From assembly GCA_947095535.1 (NCBI GenBank), contig OX352774.1:242073825-242137824 (forward strand): DNA of 64,000 nt. The letters run 5' to 3'. This document shows positions 22,391 to 37,351 of the stretch, piece after piece. A model generated the notes under the pieces. The model made no database searches, was not told the origin of the DNA, and was given only the letters and a program-made list of their open reading frames with translations. Both the position numbers and the translations under genes were made by a program. Position 1 is the stretch's first letter. The number at the start of each line of letters is the position of its first letter. The DNA is from Poecilobothrus nobilitatus (lineage: Eukaryota; Arthropoda; Insecta; Diptera; Dolichopodidae).

Positions 22391-23815
22391 AAAAAACAAG
22401 TAAAAGTAACAGTAAGTCGATGCAACCGACTTATTTATACCCTACACCTAAAAAATTCAAATTAAATTAAAAATCCATAAGTTATTTTAGTTAGGTATTT
22501 AATATAACTAAGCTAAAAAAATAAATGCTTTTACAACCTTTGTACAAAATTTCAGATTTCTATCTTTATTAAAATCGAAAATATGCTTGTTAGGTCTTGG
22601 GAAGTGTGTGAAGGCACGCGGACCACCACCCCAATTCATCTCAAATTTTAGAAACATCAACAGGGTAGAACATTCTTATATCAAATTTTAAGTTTATATA
22701 TTTATTAATTTGAAGATATGCTTGTTTGGTCTTAGGAGTTGTGTGGCAGATACCCAAACAACCATTCTAATTCATCTTAAATTTTGGACAAATCAGGGAT
22801 TCAGGAAACAACACCCTTGTACCAAATTTGAGGTTTCTATCTTTATTAATTTCGAAGATATGTTTGTTCGGTTTTGGGAGTTGTATGGGAGGTACCCGAA
22901 CGACCACTCCAATTCATCTCAAATTTTAGGCAAATCAGGGATTTAGGAAACAGCACCCTCGTATCAAATTTGAAGTTCCTATCTTTATTAATTTCGAAGA
23001 TATGCATGTTCGGTTTTGGGAGTTGTATGCCGAGATACCCGAACAACTCCTCCAATTCATCTCAAATTTTGGAAAAATCAGGGATTCAGGAAACAACACC
23101 CTAGTACCAAATTTGAAGTTTCTATCTTTATTAATTTCGAATATATGCTTGTTCGGTTTTGGGAGTTGTATGGGAGGTACCCGAACGACCACTCCAATTC
23201 ATCTCAAATTTTACGCAAATCAGGGATTTAGGAACAGCACCCTCGTATCAAATTTGAAGTTCCTATCTTTATTAATTTCGAAGGTATGCATGTTCGGTTT
23301 TGGGAGTTGTATGGGAGGTACCCGAACAGCTCCTCCAATTCATCTCAAATTTTGGAAAAATCAGGGATTCAGGAAACAACACCCTAGTACCAAATTTGAA
23401 GTTTCTATCTTTATTAATTTCGAATATATGCTTGTTCGGTTTTGGGATTTGTATGGGAGGTACCCGAACAACCACTCCAATTCATCCCAAATTTTGGGGA
23501 TATCAGAGATTCAGAAAAACACACCCTGGTACAAAATTTTAAGTTTCTATCTTTATTAATTTCGAAAATATGCGTATTAGGTTTTGGGAGTTGTATGGGA
23601 GGTACTCGAACGCATGGTCCGATTTCGCCCATTTACAATCCCCGCCTTACCTTAGTCATTGTTAACCTACAGTATAAATTTCATCAAGATAGCATCATTG
23701 TTTTTTGAGTTATCGTGCGTACGGACGGACGGACATCGCTTCCTTTTGGTGGTTACAAACACCATACCAAAGTTAATATACCCTATACTTAATGTGTAGG
23801 GTATAACAATATGGA
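22391..23815. mobile_element. Minisatellite-bearing non-autonomous element (about 7 x 142 bp)
   Basis: It starts with the same AAGTAAAAGTAACAGTAAG head as 6149 and ends with GGACGGACGGAC, CTTCCTTTTGGTGG and a TTAATGTGTAGGGTATAACA end. The head TTATACCCTACAC and the tail GTGTAGGGTATAA are inverted repeats. The interior is a 142-bp tandem array: the landmark ATTCAGG/ATTTAGG sits at 22799, 22941, 23084, 23226, 23367 and 23509. Many overlapping ORFs up to 185 codons cover the array on both strands, all artefacts of the repeat. This is the clean, un-nested copy of the insert seen at 6149-7010. Confidence 0.8.
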
Positions 23816-23984
23816 GGAGTAAAAAGGAGGAGTAACTTTGTTACAACCAAAAATTCAGTGTACATATTTAGAACCCAATAATTTTAACTCGAAAAATCAT
23901 TTTTTTTTTTTGTATTTTTTATACTCCAAAACATACTCAGAAAAAGTTAAAATTTTTTTATTAACCCAACATTTGTATTTAAAC

Positions 23985-24640
23985 AAGGTAGAATATAAAA
24001 CCAAGGGCTTTTAAAGGCAATTAAAAAAAAAAAGCAATAAAAAACTTTTAGGTAATCCCCTGATGCAAACAAATGATGCAAATAATGACTAATGTCACAA
24101 TATTTGTTTGCATCAAAATTTATAATTTTTTTCTTAACATTTATAAGAAACTTCTATAAGAAATAATTGTGAAAAATTAAGAGGCAGTTTCCTTAATTTT
24201 AAGGATATCCTATATAATTAGGAAAAGCCATTAACACATGTAAAAAAATAACACTTTAATTTTTTTGTCTCACTCTTAACTTTCTTTAAAGTTTAAATAA
24301 ATTTGGCATTAGCGTTCAACTTACATGCGTTTAAAAATAGCAAATTTTCAATTTTTGACCCCTTTTCGACGGGAAAATTTTTTTTGTGGTAACTTGAATT
24401 TGTATATTATATTATAAAATCTTCTACCTTTAAAAATTTGATTCAGCTGACTAAAAGTATATTCTGGAGATACAGGTGAACGAAAATTTTGGTTTTCCAT
24501 AACGATAAAATTATTCAAATTGAATATTTATTAATTTTTAGCAGAACTGGATTTGTAAACAGTTTTTTACAAATCAGGTTTGAGGTGTTTTTTCTTTTAA
24601 CTTTATGATTTTGTAGAACATAAAAGGTGGGGCTATATAA
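23985..24640. repeat. Decayed fragment of the AGCACATTTT element family
   Basis: Shares a GGTAGAATATAAAACCAAGG head, GCCATTAACACATGTAAAAA and TAGCAAATTTTCAATTTTTG with 16940-17230 and 52000-52560. No 3' end is preserved. Confidence 0.5.
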
Positions 24641-27600
24641 AAAGATATTTTTTACAAATATTATTTTTTATATTTAATTTCATTATATTCTTAAATGTAC
24701 TCAAATATGCAATAATTTATTGTTTTAAAATAATGTGTGGTTAATTTGAACTTTTCCAATTTTGGAAATTTATCAGGAAGATTTAAATGTTTTATTAAAA
24801 GATAAAATACGAATCAATAAAAATATTTAAAATTATTATAGAATGAGTGTTCATAATGGAAATTTATTATTTAAGATTTAACAATTTGTTAAGTAATTTA
24901 CAAGAAATTTAATTTATTTATATTTTCATTTCCTTATTACAATTTCATCAGATCATTTCAAAAAAATCTTATTATCATCATTTTTTTGTACCATTAAAAA
25001 AATGTTTTGATGGTAAATTTCATTCCTAACTAATCTAAAGGAAAAAAAAATTTTATACTATTTTACTTTTTTTTATTTACGTTTTTTTTATACTCTCATA
25101 ACGTATAAATTTATTAATATTTTTTTGCTTTTTTTAAATTAACCCACAACAAAAATACATTTTTTTTCTATGATTCTCTTATTTTGTTTTTCTCTTTATT
25201 TCCATCTCTTTTTATTTCAACGTCATATAAAAAAACCAAAAAAAAAAAAAAATATGTGAATGCATGACGTAAACATGAACAAAAAAAATAAAAAAAAGAA
25301 CATGGTACATTGAGTAGTTATGCACACACTCAGAAAAAAAATATAATTAAAATTAACAAAATGTGAACATTTCATAACATATATTTCATAAAAATAAAAA
25401 AAGAAACAAAAGTACTAGAGAAGAAAAAGTACTATATTGTGTGAACAATGAAGGTTATGTTATAAAGGATAATTTTTTATACATAATCTTTTTTATCTTA
25501 GAAAAATTATCCCTTTTTATTTATTTTTTTCTTACATATTTATATGTTAGATAATATGTATATGTTAACTAGGTAATATGTAGACCCTAGATTAATCTAA
25601 GAGAACAAACCAAAACACAAGAGCTATTTATACAATTATTTAAATTACAGGTATTTATAAGGTATACATTTTCTTTTATTCTAATTGACTCACTCGATAT
25701 AAACGACATATAGAGATACTTGTATATACAGCCAATCACTCTCGTGACGTTTACCGAGGCAATTACCAAGAGACGTTACTCGAGACAATTACCAAGAGAC
25801 GTCACTGACATTGGTAATATGAGAAAGTTAAATCAATTTTTATTTTAACATATCTTCCTGGATATGCGTTCTCACTTTAATACAAAAAGAACTGAGATAA
25901 TTAGAACAAAATAATAAAAATTATATTAAAAGTAAGTAAAATTTATTATATTAAAGTTGTTATTATGTTCTTTTGTTCTAACGTCAATTATGTTCAGACT
26001 ATAATCGCAAAAAAAAATGCAAATGCGTTATGTTCACGTTTTTGACATTTTAAAATGTCGTAGGTACGTCATTCATGTTTAGCGTAGCTAAGGCCATTGT
26101 ATAGACATCAAATATATTAAAAAGAGAAATTTATTGTTTTACAAAATTAATATAAATTATTACTGCTAATTCGGCGAGATGAATATTAGTTAAATGACAA
26201 GTCAGTCGTTAATTTCATGTAATTAGAATATATTATATGTATAAGGTAGGTATAAAAAGTTTTTGGAAACTGTAATTGTAATTAAAGAAGTTGATTTTAA
26301 AAATTTTAAATATTCAATAAAATCTTATATTTAAAATATGCATTATAAACAGTATGTCAAATTATAAACATTTCTAATATAGGTACATCATATATGTTTT
26401 TTTTTTTTTAATTATATATAAGTTTGTAATAATTTTTTTTTTGTTCGAGAAAATCATTAAATTAATTTCCAAGTCACGTATTCGTTTTAATCCTGACAGG
26501 AATATTTTCTTAAAGTACATATCAGTATACATATATAAACACATATGTATTACATACATATACACATATCGTTACTTCAAACATATGAAATTATGAAAAA
26601 ATAAAATATGTGTACATATATTTTTGAAAATGTTTTGTTTTTTAGTTTTATTGTGCATATTGCACATTGTAAGTATGGGTTTGTAAGCGTGTGATAATGT
26701 TTTTTTTTTTTTACACATGTTAATATGTATGTACAGTTCTATTATTTACTTATATGTGTGAGTTGTCATATCATTTTAACTTTCTTTGTTGGTTGTTTGT
26801 TTTTTTTTTTATTTTAATTTTCATGTTTGTTGTAGTTCATTGTTGTATTAAATAATGTTGCTTTTATCTTGTTATGAATCGAAATCATCATTATCACCAT
26901 CATCATTATCATCTAAAGTATTATAAAAGATACATTGTAAAAAATTCTGTAATTATTATCTTATTTTTGTTAAGAAATAAAAGATGAGTTTACTTTATTT
27001 ATTTGTAAGTTTTTTTTTTTTTACCTATTTTTGAATTACCTAAGTGAAATTATAAGATTTGAATTTGAAACTCAAGATAATACTTATGGGGTGGATTATC
27101 TTGACGTCCTGTTCATAACTCTTGTTTAAACAGTTTTGAAAGAAAACTTAGAAAGACAGAGAGAGCAAATTATGTTATATACTTAAAAAAAAATTGCATA
27201 ATTTAAGGAGGATATTTTCTTGTCTTTCAAAAATCAGAATTCTGTTATTGAAAAGACGGTGAAAATTTTTATTTCTTTTTTGTCTTTTTTTTTTTAATAG
27301 AAAAATAGAGAAAACAATATAATGGAATATTTGCAGTTTAAAAGAAAAATATAATTATCTTTTTTCAAAAAAAAAAAAAAAAAATACAAAAAAAGAGGAC
27401 ATTGGTGGAAAGTTGAATGGATATTATGTTTAGGTTAATGAGGAAACAAAGTGTATTTGATCCAACAAGTATAAGATATTTGAATTAAATGTATATTTGG
27501 TAATGTATTTAACTATGAATATTATTTTTATGACTATTTAATAATATAGTTAATAAAAATTTATGATTTTTAAGATGAACTGTACATAAAATTGGCTTGT

Positions 27601-28080
27601 ACATAATCCTGTTTGATTTATAATTTAATATTTAAAATTGTATTCTAAATATTTAGTTTGTATTAATTTAAACTTCTTTTTTGTTTATCATAATTATCTC
27701 TTAATGTGTATATTTTCAGTCTTAAAATAGGTAAACATAATATACTCAACAAATTAAATTTTGATGTATCTTAATTCTAAGAGAAAATTATCGCTTTTTT
27801 GGGAAGTTTAAAATTAAATAAAAAAAGAATTAGTTTAAAAAAAAAAACTTTTTGGTTTTTGATTTAAAATTTTAATTATACAAGATTATTTCAAATTTTA
27901 TTTTTATAAAGTTTTACTTTTACATACATTTTTATAATTAGAATGAATTTGTAAATTATATGAAACAAAAATTGAAATAAAAAATTTATTATTAATTAAA
28001 ATACATTTAAAATTTTAATTGACTTTTAGTAAAAAAACAAAAAAAAAAAATTTAAGAAAAGTTAATATGTATAAACTCAA
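24641..28080. other. Intergenic, low-complexity DNA
   Basis: About 3.4 kb without a supported gene; many A and T runs. At 25745-25806 a short tandem repeat places GACGTTTAC, GACGTTACT and GACGTCACT about 28-31 bases apart, separated by CAATTACCAAGA. ORFs at 25587-25769 and 26374-26565 (minus) lack any motif. Confidence 0.45.
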
Positions 28081-28140
28081 CACTCATTTTTACAAATAAT
28101 ATTTATATTTAGTTTTTTTTTCAATTTTATTATTAGGTAA

Positions 28141-29031
28141 TTAAATACCACATGTATCTTTAATCCAATCTCTAACATATGCAATATTTGCAAAAACAAT
28201 AGGATATTTTGGTTTAGCACAACCATAACCCCATGAAATTACACCTAAAGCTTTATTACCATTTACTATTGCTCCACCAGAATCACCTTGACATTGTGTA
28301 TCAATATCATTCTCAATATTTGAATAAGTTGTAGCACAAAACATACTATTTGTTATACCACCATAATTATTATAAATTTCATGACATTTTGTTGAATTAA
28401 TTGTTATAAAATCAATTGATTTTAAAATTTCTTTAGAAATTATTTTATTTTTGATATTATCCCAACCAAATACTTTTAATTTTGTACCAATTGGTATTTT
28501 TTCATTTTGTTCTGGTAAATTTGCAACAATAATTTTATAATCAGTTGCATTATAATCAGCCAATTTAATTAATGCAAAATCATAATCTAAATCTTTTGTA
28601 TAATTTGGATGACGATATAATTCAATTGCTCTAACCGTTATATCATTCTTTTTAATGGTAATATTTGAATTCATATATATTTTATATTGATATGATTGTA
28701 AATGATTTGTACAATGACCAGCTGTTAGAATCCAATTTTTTCCAATTAATATACCATCACATTTATGACTAATAACACGTAATGAAACTAAATATGGTAT
28801 ATCATTGATATTAACAGGAGAACCACCAATTATTTTACCATCTAATAATGGACGATGTAATTTTATTGATTGATTTATTTTAGATGATTCCAATAATGAT
28901 TTTGGTGTTGATGTAAATTGTACAATTGATCTTGATTTTATTAATTTAATACAATTTGAATTTGTTATTAATAATGACAATAATAATGTCATTAATATAA
29001 CAATTAAATTTAAAGAATTATTTTTAGTCAT
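28141..29031 (-). CDS. Secreted serine protease with a non-trypsin S1 pocket
   Basis: A 296-residue single-exon S1A protein. Hydrophobic leader 1-27, an unusually long Ser/Lys-rich pro-region (28-66), activation after Lys66 (KIIGG). The triad is intact: His106 (TAGHC), Asp151 (DYDFA), Ser251 (GDSGG). The specificity residue is Thr245, with Gln246 at 190; Gly268 keeps position 216 but 226 is Ile278. Pro198 of GDSGGP is Ala254. Standard cysteines are C91-C107, C216-C232 and C247-C271, with an unpaired C294 two residues from the end. N-glycosylation sequons are frequent (for example N123, N144, N160). It probably folds and could be active, but should not prefer Arg/Lys; Ile226 would narrow or close the pocket. 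Paralogue of the other cluster members (LPEQNE, SWGYGC, VRDWIKD). TATA at 29098. Confidence 0.9.
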   Translation of the reverse strand: MTKNNSLNLIVILMTLLLSLLITNSNCIKLIKSRSIVQFTSTPKSLLESSKINQSIKLHRPLLDGKIIGGSPVNINDIPYLVSLRVISHKCDGILIGKNWILTAGHCTNHLQSYQYKIYMNSNITIKKNDITVRAIELYRHPNYTKDLDYDFALIKLADYNATDYKIIVANLPEQNEKIPIGTKLKVFGWDNIKNKIISKEILKSIDFITINSTKCHEIYNNYGGITNSMFCATTYSNIENDIDTQCQGDSGGAIVNGNKALGVISWGYGCAKPKYPIVFANIAYVRDWIKDTCGI

Positions 29032-29097
29032 TTTAATATGATCGTCTTTTCACAAAGTATTTTGTGAAAATGATAGTTTAATAATGATTTACAATTT

Positions 29098-29105
29098 CTT
29101 TTATA
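29098..29105 (-). promoter_or_regulatory. TATA box of the altered-pocket protease
   Basis: TATAAAAG on the minus strand, 67 bases before the ATG. Confidence 0.6.
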
Positions 29106-32096
29106 TGATTTTTTTGTGATTGGTAGTACAAAAACAAAAAAAAAACAAATTATTTTATATTATTTTATTAAAATTTTCTTTTTGTTCTTAATATATAATA
29201 TTATAATATTAATTAATTTAATATTAATTTTTATTATAGTTTTTTTATCTGATAAGCCAACAAATATTGAAATAAAACAAAGAAATAAAAGAAAAAAAAA
29301 AAAAAATTAAGGAATGAAAGGATAATGATTAAATAATAAGTTTCATTATAAAAAAAAAAGCAAATTAAGGTTTTTTATCTTTAGTTTTTATATTAATATT
29401 AATATAAATATTAATATATGTGTATATATATAATTTTTTTTTTTAATTATGGATTTTATTATATTTTTAATTAAGCATTGTATAAATATATTAAAAAAAA
29501 AAACAGATGAAAAAATCAAATGAAATACGGTGATTAAATTTTTTTTTTTATTTGATTTGAAATTAATTGGAGTCCGCCCTTTATAGATAATGTCTTTAAT
29601 TAAATTTTAATTAAATTATTAAAGTTTAACCATTCTAATTTTTAAAACTAAATTTTAAAGAGAGTTGAAAATTTAAGATTTCTTCCAATTATTTTGAGTT
29701 ATTTTTTTATTTATTACATGTTTTATTTAAAAAAGGTATTAGTTATATTTTATTGAAAAATTGTAATTCAGTTGTACCAACGCAATTCGGAAATGTTCTT
29801 CTTGAAAAAACTACTTAAAAATAATTTTTTTTTTTGCAATTTATTTTGTTTGCTTCAATTTAATTCAATGATTTTTTTAAAATATCATCAATAATGTTGC
29901 AGTTTATTTAATGCAAGATACATGGTAGGTAGAGGTAAAAGATTTCACACACGTGTACTTTACATTAACATGTTCTAATGTACACGTGTCAGATCTTTTT
30001 TATAATTTTGAACATTAATCAATTAAATGTCATCTGTATTTAAAACAAAATAATATATGTAGGATAACACGTTTGGTACGTATACTATGCATTTTTTTAT
30101 GATTCTTTAAATTTTTAGTATAAAGAAGTGTAAACTTGCACTTAAACAACAATAATTAATAAATGATGTCTAACAACTGTGAACAACTGTAAAAATCTCT
30201 AAAATACTGTAAATTATTTAAATGAACTATGTGATATACTTAAATAATGTAAAGTTATTTAATTTTTCGGCAGTTTAACTAAAAGATCATATTTGGTGTT
30301 AAAAAATATATTGAAAATAAATATGATAGAAATTGTTTCAAATTTTTCAAGCCTAAATGGTAAATATACGCTATGTATTGATTCCGAAAAAAATTTAAAT
30401 ATCAGAGGTTGAAAGAACATATAGAAGTTTTATTTTCATTTTAAGAACTTCTAATGTTTTTAAGTCCTTCAGCATTTTGAAGTAAAGCTGAATTTTAACT
30501 AACCCCCAAAAGTAAAAATCAACTAATTCCCACTATTTTTGAATGTTAATTCTTTATGAACTTCAATTTATTCAAATATAAATATTCCAAGTATATCTAT
30601 CTACTCTGAATTTTTTACGTTATTTGCATTGTATAGACACACACGCAACAAAAAATTCTTCTAATTAAAATACTAAGTTCTGTAAACATGTAAATAAACA
30701 TGTAAAAACTTAATATTATTTATTTTTCCAACATTGAATTACAATATCCTTTTCCGTTAAAGATTGTAAAACTTAAAAATATTATAATTGTGAAGGATAT
30801 TTGAATCTTTATTATACTCTGTCACCTACAGTTAAAATTGCAATAAAAATTTAAATCATTCATGTAATTTAAAAAAAAAAAAAATCACATTAGACGTGCA
30901 CGTCACGATCTTTTTTAAATCAAAAATAAAAATCATCATACTTAGAATGATTTTTCTTTTCATTAAGTTAAATAAAATTAAAAAAATGGTATTGGTATAT
31001 TTTTTCCAAGAATTTTATGCTGTAAAACTTTTTTCTATCTAAGCATCGTGAACAATATAAATATTTATCAATATTGATATTTATTAATCAATATTTCATA
31101 TCAAATAAGTTGTTTTACAAATAAATTTCTCAAACAATAATCCAATATTTATTCAACCTTATTAAAAACAAAAAAAAAATATATTTTGAAGTTGAATAAT
31201 TTTGTAAACTTTAGATAATTTGAAAAAAAAAAAAAAATTATATAATGAGTCATTATATTTGGAGATTTATTTGTTTATGAAGGTTTGGGTCAAGCTTGCA
31301 TAACCTTTAAACATGAAAAAAACATTGACAAATGTTTTTAACTTATTCAAATTTACTTGAAGAAATTATTAAATTTTGATATTATGTTTTGTTATATGTC
31401 AGATGGGAATTATATTAATTCATATGCCATTTGGACAGTTTCGAGAAAATTAAATTTAAAATTGAGATAAGTTCTTAAAGTTGAGATAAATTTTTTTTTT
31501 TTTTTTGCGAGGGTAGATGGGAATCTCGAAAAACATCAATCAGATCTAAGCGTAAATTCTATTTGGTAATGTAGGAATTGAATCTATCAAATGCCGCCTT
31601 CTTTTTAAACTAAACATTAGGTTAGAACCTATGGTAGACTGTAGTATTTGGACTGGTACTCTGGTTTGGGGATTGGGAAAAATAGAAATAAAGAAATAAA
31701 GTAAATTGAGAAATACAGGTTACTGTTAATAAAAGTTACTGGATGTTGGAGAATATCAGTGAAACGTTTTCTAAAACTAACCAAAAAATATATAATTGCC
31801 ATAAAAAAACCCAACAATACAATTTACAAACTTTGTTTTGTATTAAAGTGTACAATACAAACTTTGTTTCAAAGTGTCAAAAACATTTTAAGCATGATTT
31901 AAATAAAGTAATTTAAGAATTTGTAATCACTAGTTTAGAAAAAAAAATTTATAATGCTATTGTATTTTACCTCAACACATTTATATGTTTTTATTTTGAT
32001 TATCATGTATGAAATGTCCTATTGGTTTAATAAATTAGTTTATGGAGGTGGAATAAAATAAAAACCAATTTAACTTTACAAAATAGTATCAGTTAA
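29106..32096. other. Intergenic, no gene recognised
   Basis: About 3 kb of AT-rich DNA. At 29936-30002 an imperfect hairpin pairs CACACGTGTAC with GTACACGTGTC. A 62-codon minus ORF at 31629-31817 and a 64-codon plus ORF at 29116-29310 are low-complexity and unsupported. Confidence 0.45.
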
Positions 32097-32105
32097 TTGA
32101 TGATG

Positions 32106-34600
<2,495 letters not shown>

Positions 34601-34840
34601 TAATACTAATAATAATAGCTGTTATAATGAATCTGCCTTCAATTATTAATAAATGCTGGAAGGTGTTATATTTGTTTTTGCATCCATATCCTACCCTTTC
34701 TTATTGCTACTCCCTAATCAATATACAGCGTTACTATTTAGTAGTTCATTTCATTATACTGGGGGAGGTGAGTTTAGTCAGTAACGATCTATTATTACCA
34801 AGGAAGTATTTTTGGTGTCTTTGGAAAAAAAAATATATTG
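34601..34840. repeat. (AAT)n-linked dispersed repeat, copy C (diverged)
   Basis: Carries ATGCTGGAAGGTGTTATAT, TCCTACCCTTTCTTATTGC, CAATATACAGCGTTACTA, GGGGGAGGTGAGTTTAGT and TTTTGGTGTCTTTGG, each with a counterpart in copies A and B. Older than the other two copies, which are near-identical because they were duplicated together. Confidence 0.65.
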
Positions 34841-35870
34841 ATAAGTAGCATAAAAAGGATTGGAAATAGATTATTTGGAACCCCTTACTCTATATTTTGT
34901 TTAAAATATTCAAAAATGGCGTATGGACTAATATTATTCTTAATAACATAAGTAGTTATATTAAATTTTTTTTATTTCGTTTATTAAAAAGTAATTTAAG
35001 TTGATATTATGTTTTTTTTGCTCTTTTTTCAATATTTATTTATCTTTATTGTTATGTTCTGTTATCTTAAAGTAATTCAAGTTATTAAATCAAAAAAGAA
35101 AAAAAAAAAATTATTTTTAATAAATAATTGATTAAATATTTTCTTTTAATATAAAAATTGTTTTAGTAATTATTAAAAAATTTCAAAAGTCAAGAAACTT
35201 AAATTGATTTAAAAATAATAATGATAATAAATCGTTTTCTGTTCTCCAATATAACTGTTTTTTTTTTTACGTATTTTTAAGTCATAATCCTCTGTTTATC
35301 ATTCCAATTATAAAGAGCAAGAGCATATTGATTTAATAATTTAAAAAATTTGTAGTATGGTTATAATATGAGAGAGAGAGAGGAGAGGAAGATGGATTAG
35401 AAACGAACCTAAAAAAAATTAATTTTTAAAGTGTTACAAATGTTTAAAAGAGAATATTACTGACATAAAAGAGAACTGTTAACTGACAATCTATTTGATT
35501 AATTGATTGTGGTCAGTTAATAAATCTTAGAAAGACTTGTGTGTGTGTATTTCAATTTAAACTTAAATTTTATATTAATTGAGAATACTGAGACTAATAT
35601 AACATTTCCTAACTCTTTTAAAAAATTTGATTAAGGACAAATTGATTAACATTTAACTGTAACTATTGGTAGTTAAGTTATGATTAGAAGTCGAAATAAA
35701 TATATTTAGACTATAGTGTGTAATAACTTTTGTTTAATGTTTTCAATTTTGATTTTTTTTTTGTTTAATTTTGACAAAAAAAAAAGTTAAACATTAACAC
35801 ATTCATAATTTAAAAGTTAAAAAGTAAAATTTAACTCATGTTAACTAATCAAAATTTTTTTTTTCCTTGC
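34841..35870. other. Intergenic, nothing recognised
   Basis: AT-rich DNA with a short (GA)n tract near 35372 and a (GT)n tract near 35539. No gene seen. Confidence 0.45.
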
Positions 35871-35874
35871 CACT

Positions 35875-36236
35875 CTACTGTGGAGTATAGGGCATCCACA
35901 AAGTCATATATTATTCATATTTGACTAAGCTTCAGTTTCGTGAATCATTAATTTCACTAAGCCGTTGATTACTCGGCAGTAGCTATTGTACAAGACTAAG
36001 ACATTTCTTTTTATTTCTACGCCATCTATTATCTTATACAAGAATTTTATGGTTTATTATTTTTTTATTACATTGCTATTACAATATGGTGTTAATTATA
36101 ATTTATAGTACAAATATACTTATACTATTTTTTATTAATCAATATGACACAGTCGGGGTTTGAACCCCAGACCTTTTGTACGAACAGCCGGTGTCTTAAC
36201 AACTCACCGGTGTCTTAACAACACCATCAGCTGGAT
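35875..36236 (-). mobile_element. tRNA-derived SINE, family 2
   Basis: On the minus strand the head has an A-box-like TGTTGTTAAGACACCGG (present twice by a local duplication) and a B-box GGGTTCAAACCCC. The body contains AATTCTTGTATAAGATAATA, GATGGCG, AGTAATCAACGGCTTAGTGA and CTTTGTGGATGCCCTATAC. Related copies: 39139-39345 (minus), 41492-41940 (split), 50555-50775 and 51346-51535. Confidence 0.75.
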
Positions 36237-37351
36237 AATTTAATCAAAATTAAAAACAAATTTTGAGAAGTTGATAATAATATAAAAAAACTTGATAAAA
36301 GTAGCGAAATATCAGGTCCAAGAATTCCAAATCAAAGTATTGTTTTACTTAATAATTTCAAAATTTTTAAAACAGTTTTATGAAAAGTTTTTTGTCTTTT
36401 ATATTTGAGTTTAAGGTTTTTTGTTTTTATTTTTGTTTTTAAATTTAGTTTGTTACTGACTTAAGGATTGAAAATTTTTCAAATCTTAAAATTAATTCAA
36501 TTAATAACTGACTTTCATAAATAAAACTTAAACTTATATTTAGTATTGTTAACACAATATATATTATACATACATATATACATATACATACATATAAGAT
36601 TCATATATTGTAATTTTTTTTTATATATTTCAATAAAAAATATGAACTAGAATTTTAGAATTTGAAAAATTTTCAATCAATAGATTCGAATATAATAGCA
36701 TTTTATACACATACATATCACATATCTATGTAGTTTATATTTATACATTTTATATTTTATTATTAAAATAATACCATATGCCTATTTCATTGTAAGTAAA
36801 ACAAAATATATGGTTTGTATGCTGTCTCAAATTTAAAATAGAGTTAAAGAAATTCTAATCAAAAATCAAAAAAAAAAAATACATATGTATCTATATTTTG
36901 TACATTATTCTTTTGTTGGGATTTTCAATCGATGATTCCTATCTATTTATCTAGGATAGACTCAAACGTTAGTTATCCGTTTCTATGTAAAAATAAAAAA
37001 ACAAAAATTTTTCGTTTTTTTTTTTTTTTGTTAATAAAACAGAACCTTATCTATACGCAAAGTTAAAAACTACATAATCAGACGTCAGATGTATACAGAT
37101 ACATTTATTTAGATTTAATCATATTATATTGTCACTGATATCGGAAACTAATAAAATCAGCGACAATAAAAAAGAGAGATAACAATAATAAAATAAGAAA
37201 AAAAGAAATCATACCAAATCCAATTTAGCATTATATTGATAGTTAGGTCTTTAAACCTATATTCTATATGTTTATGCATACAATATGCATGTACAATATA
37301 ACTCCTTCTGTACATATAGATATAGATATAGATATGAGGCATGATAAATAT
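36237..37351. other. Intergenic, no gene recognised
   Basis: AT-rich, with clustered TACATA/CATATA microsatellite-like stretches near 36560-36600 and 37310-37335. A 74-codon minus ORF crosses the latter and is not supported. Confidence 0.45.

Noticed and set aside
22710..23708. Overlapping ORFs of 60-185 codons on both strands, with similar ones at 6722-7067
   Set aside because: All are readings of the 142-bp minisatellite. The period is not a multiple of three, so the same peptide reappears in several frames; none has independent support.
36147..36235. Possible tRNA gene on the minus strand
   Set aside because: A and B boxes are present but the cloverleaf is broken by a local duplication, and the sequence continues into a SINE body shared by other copies.
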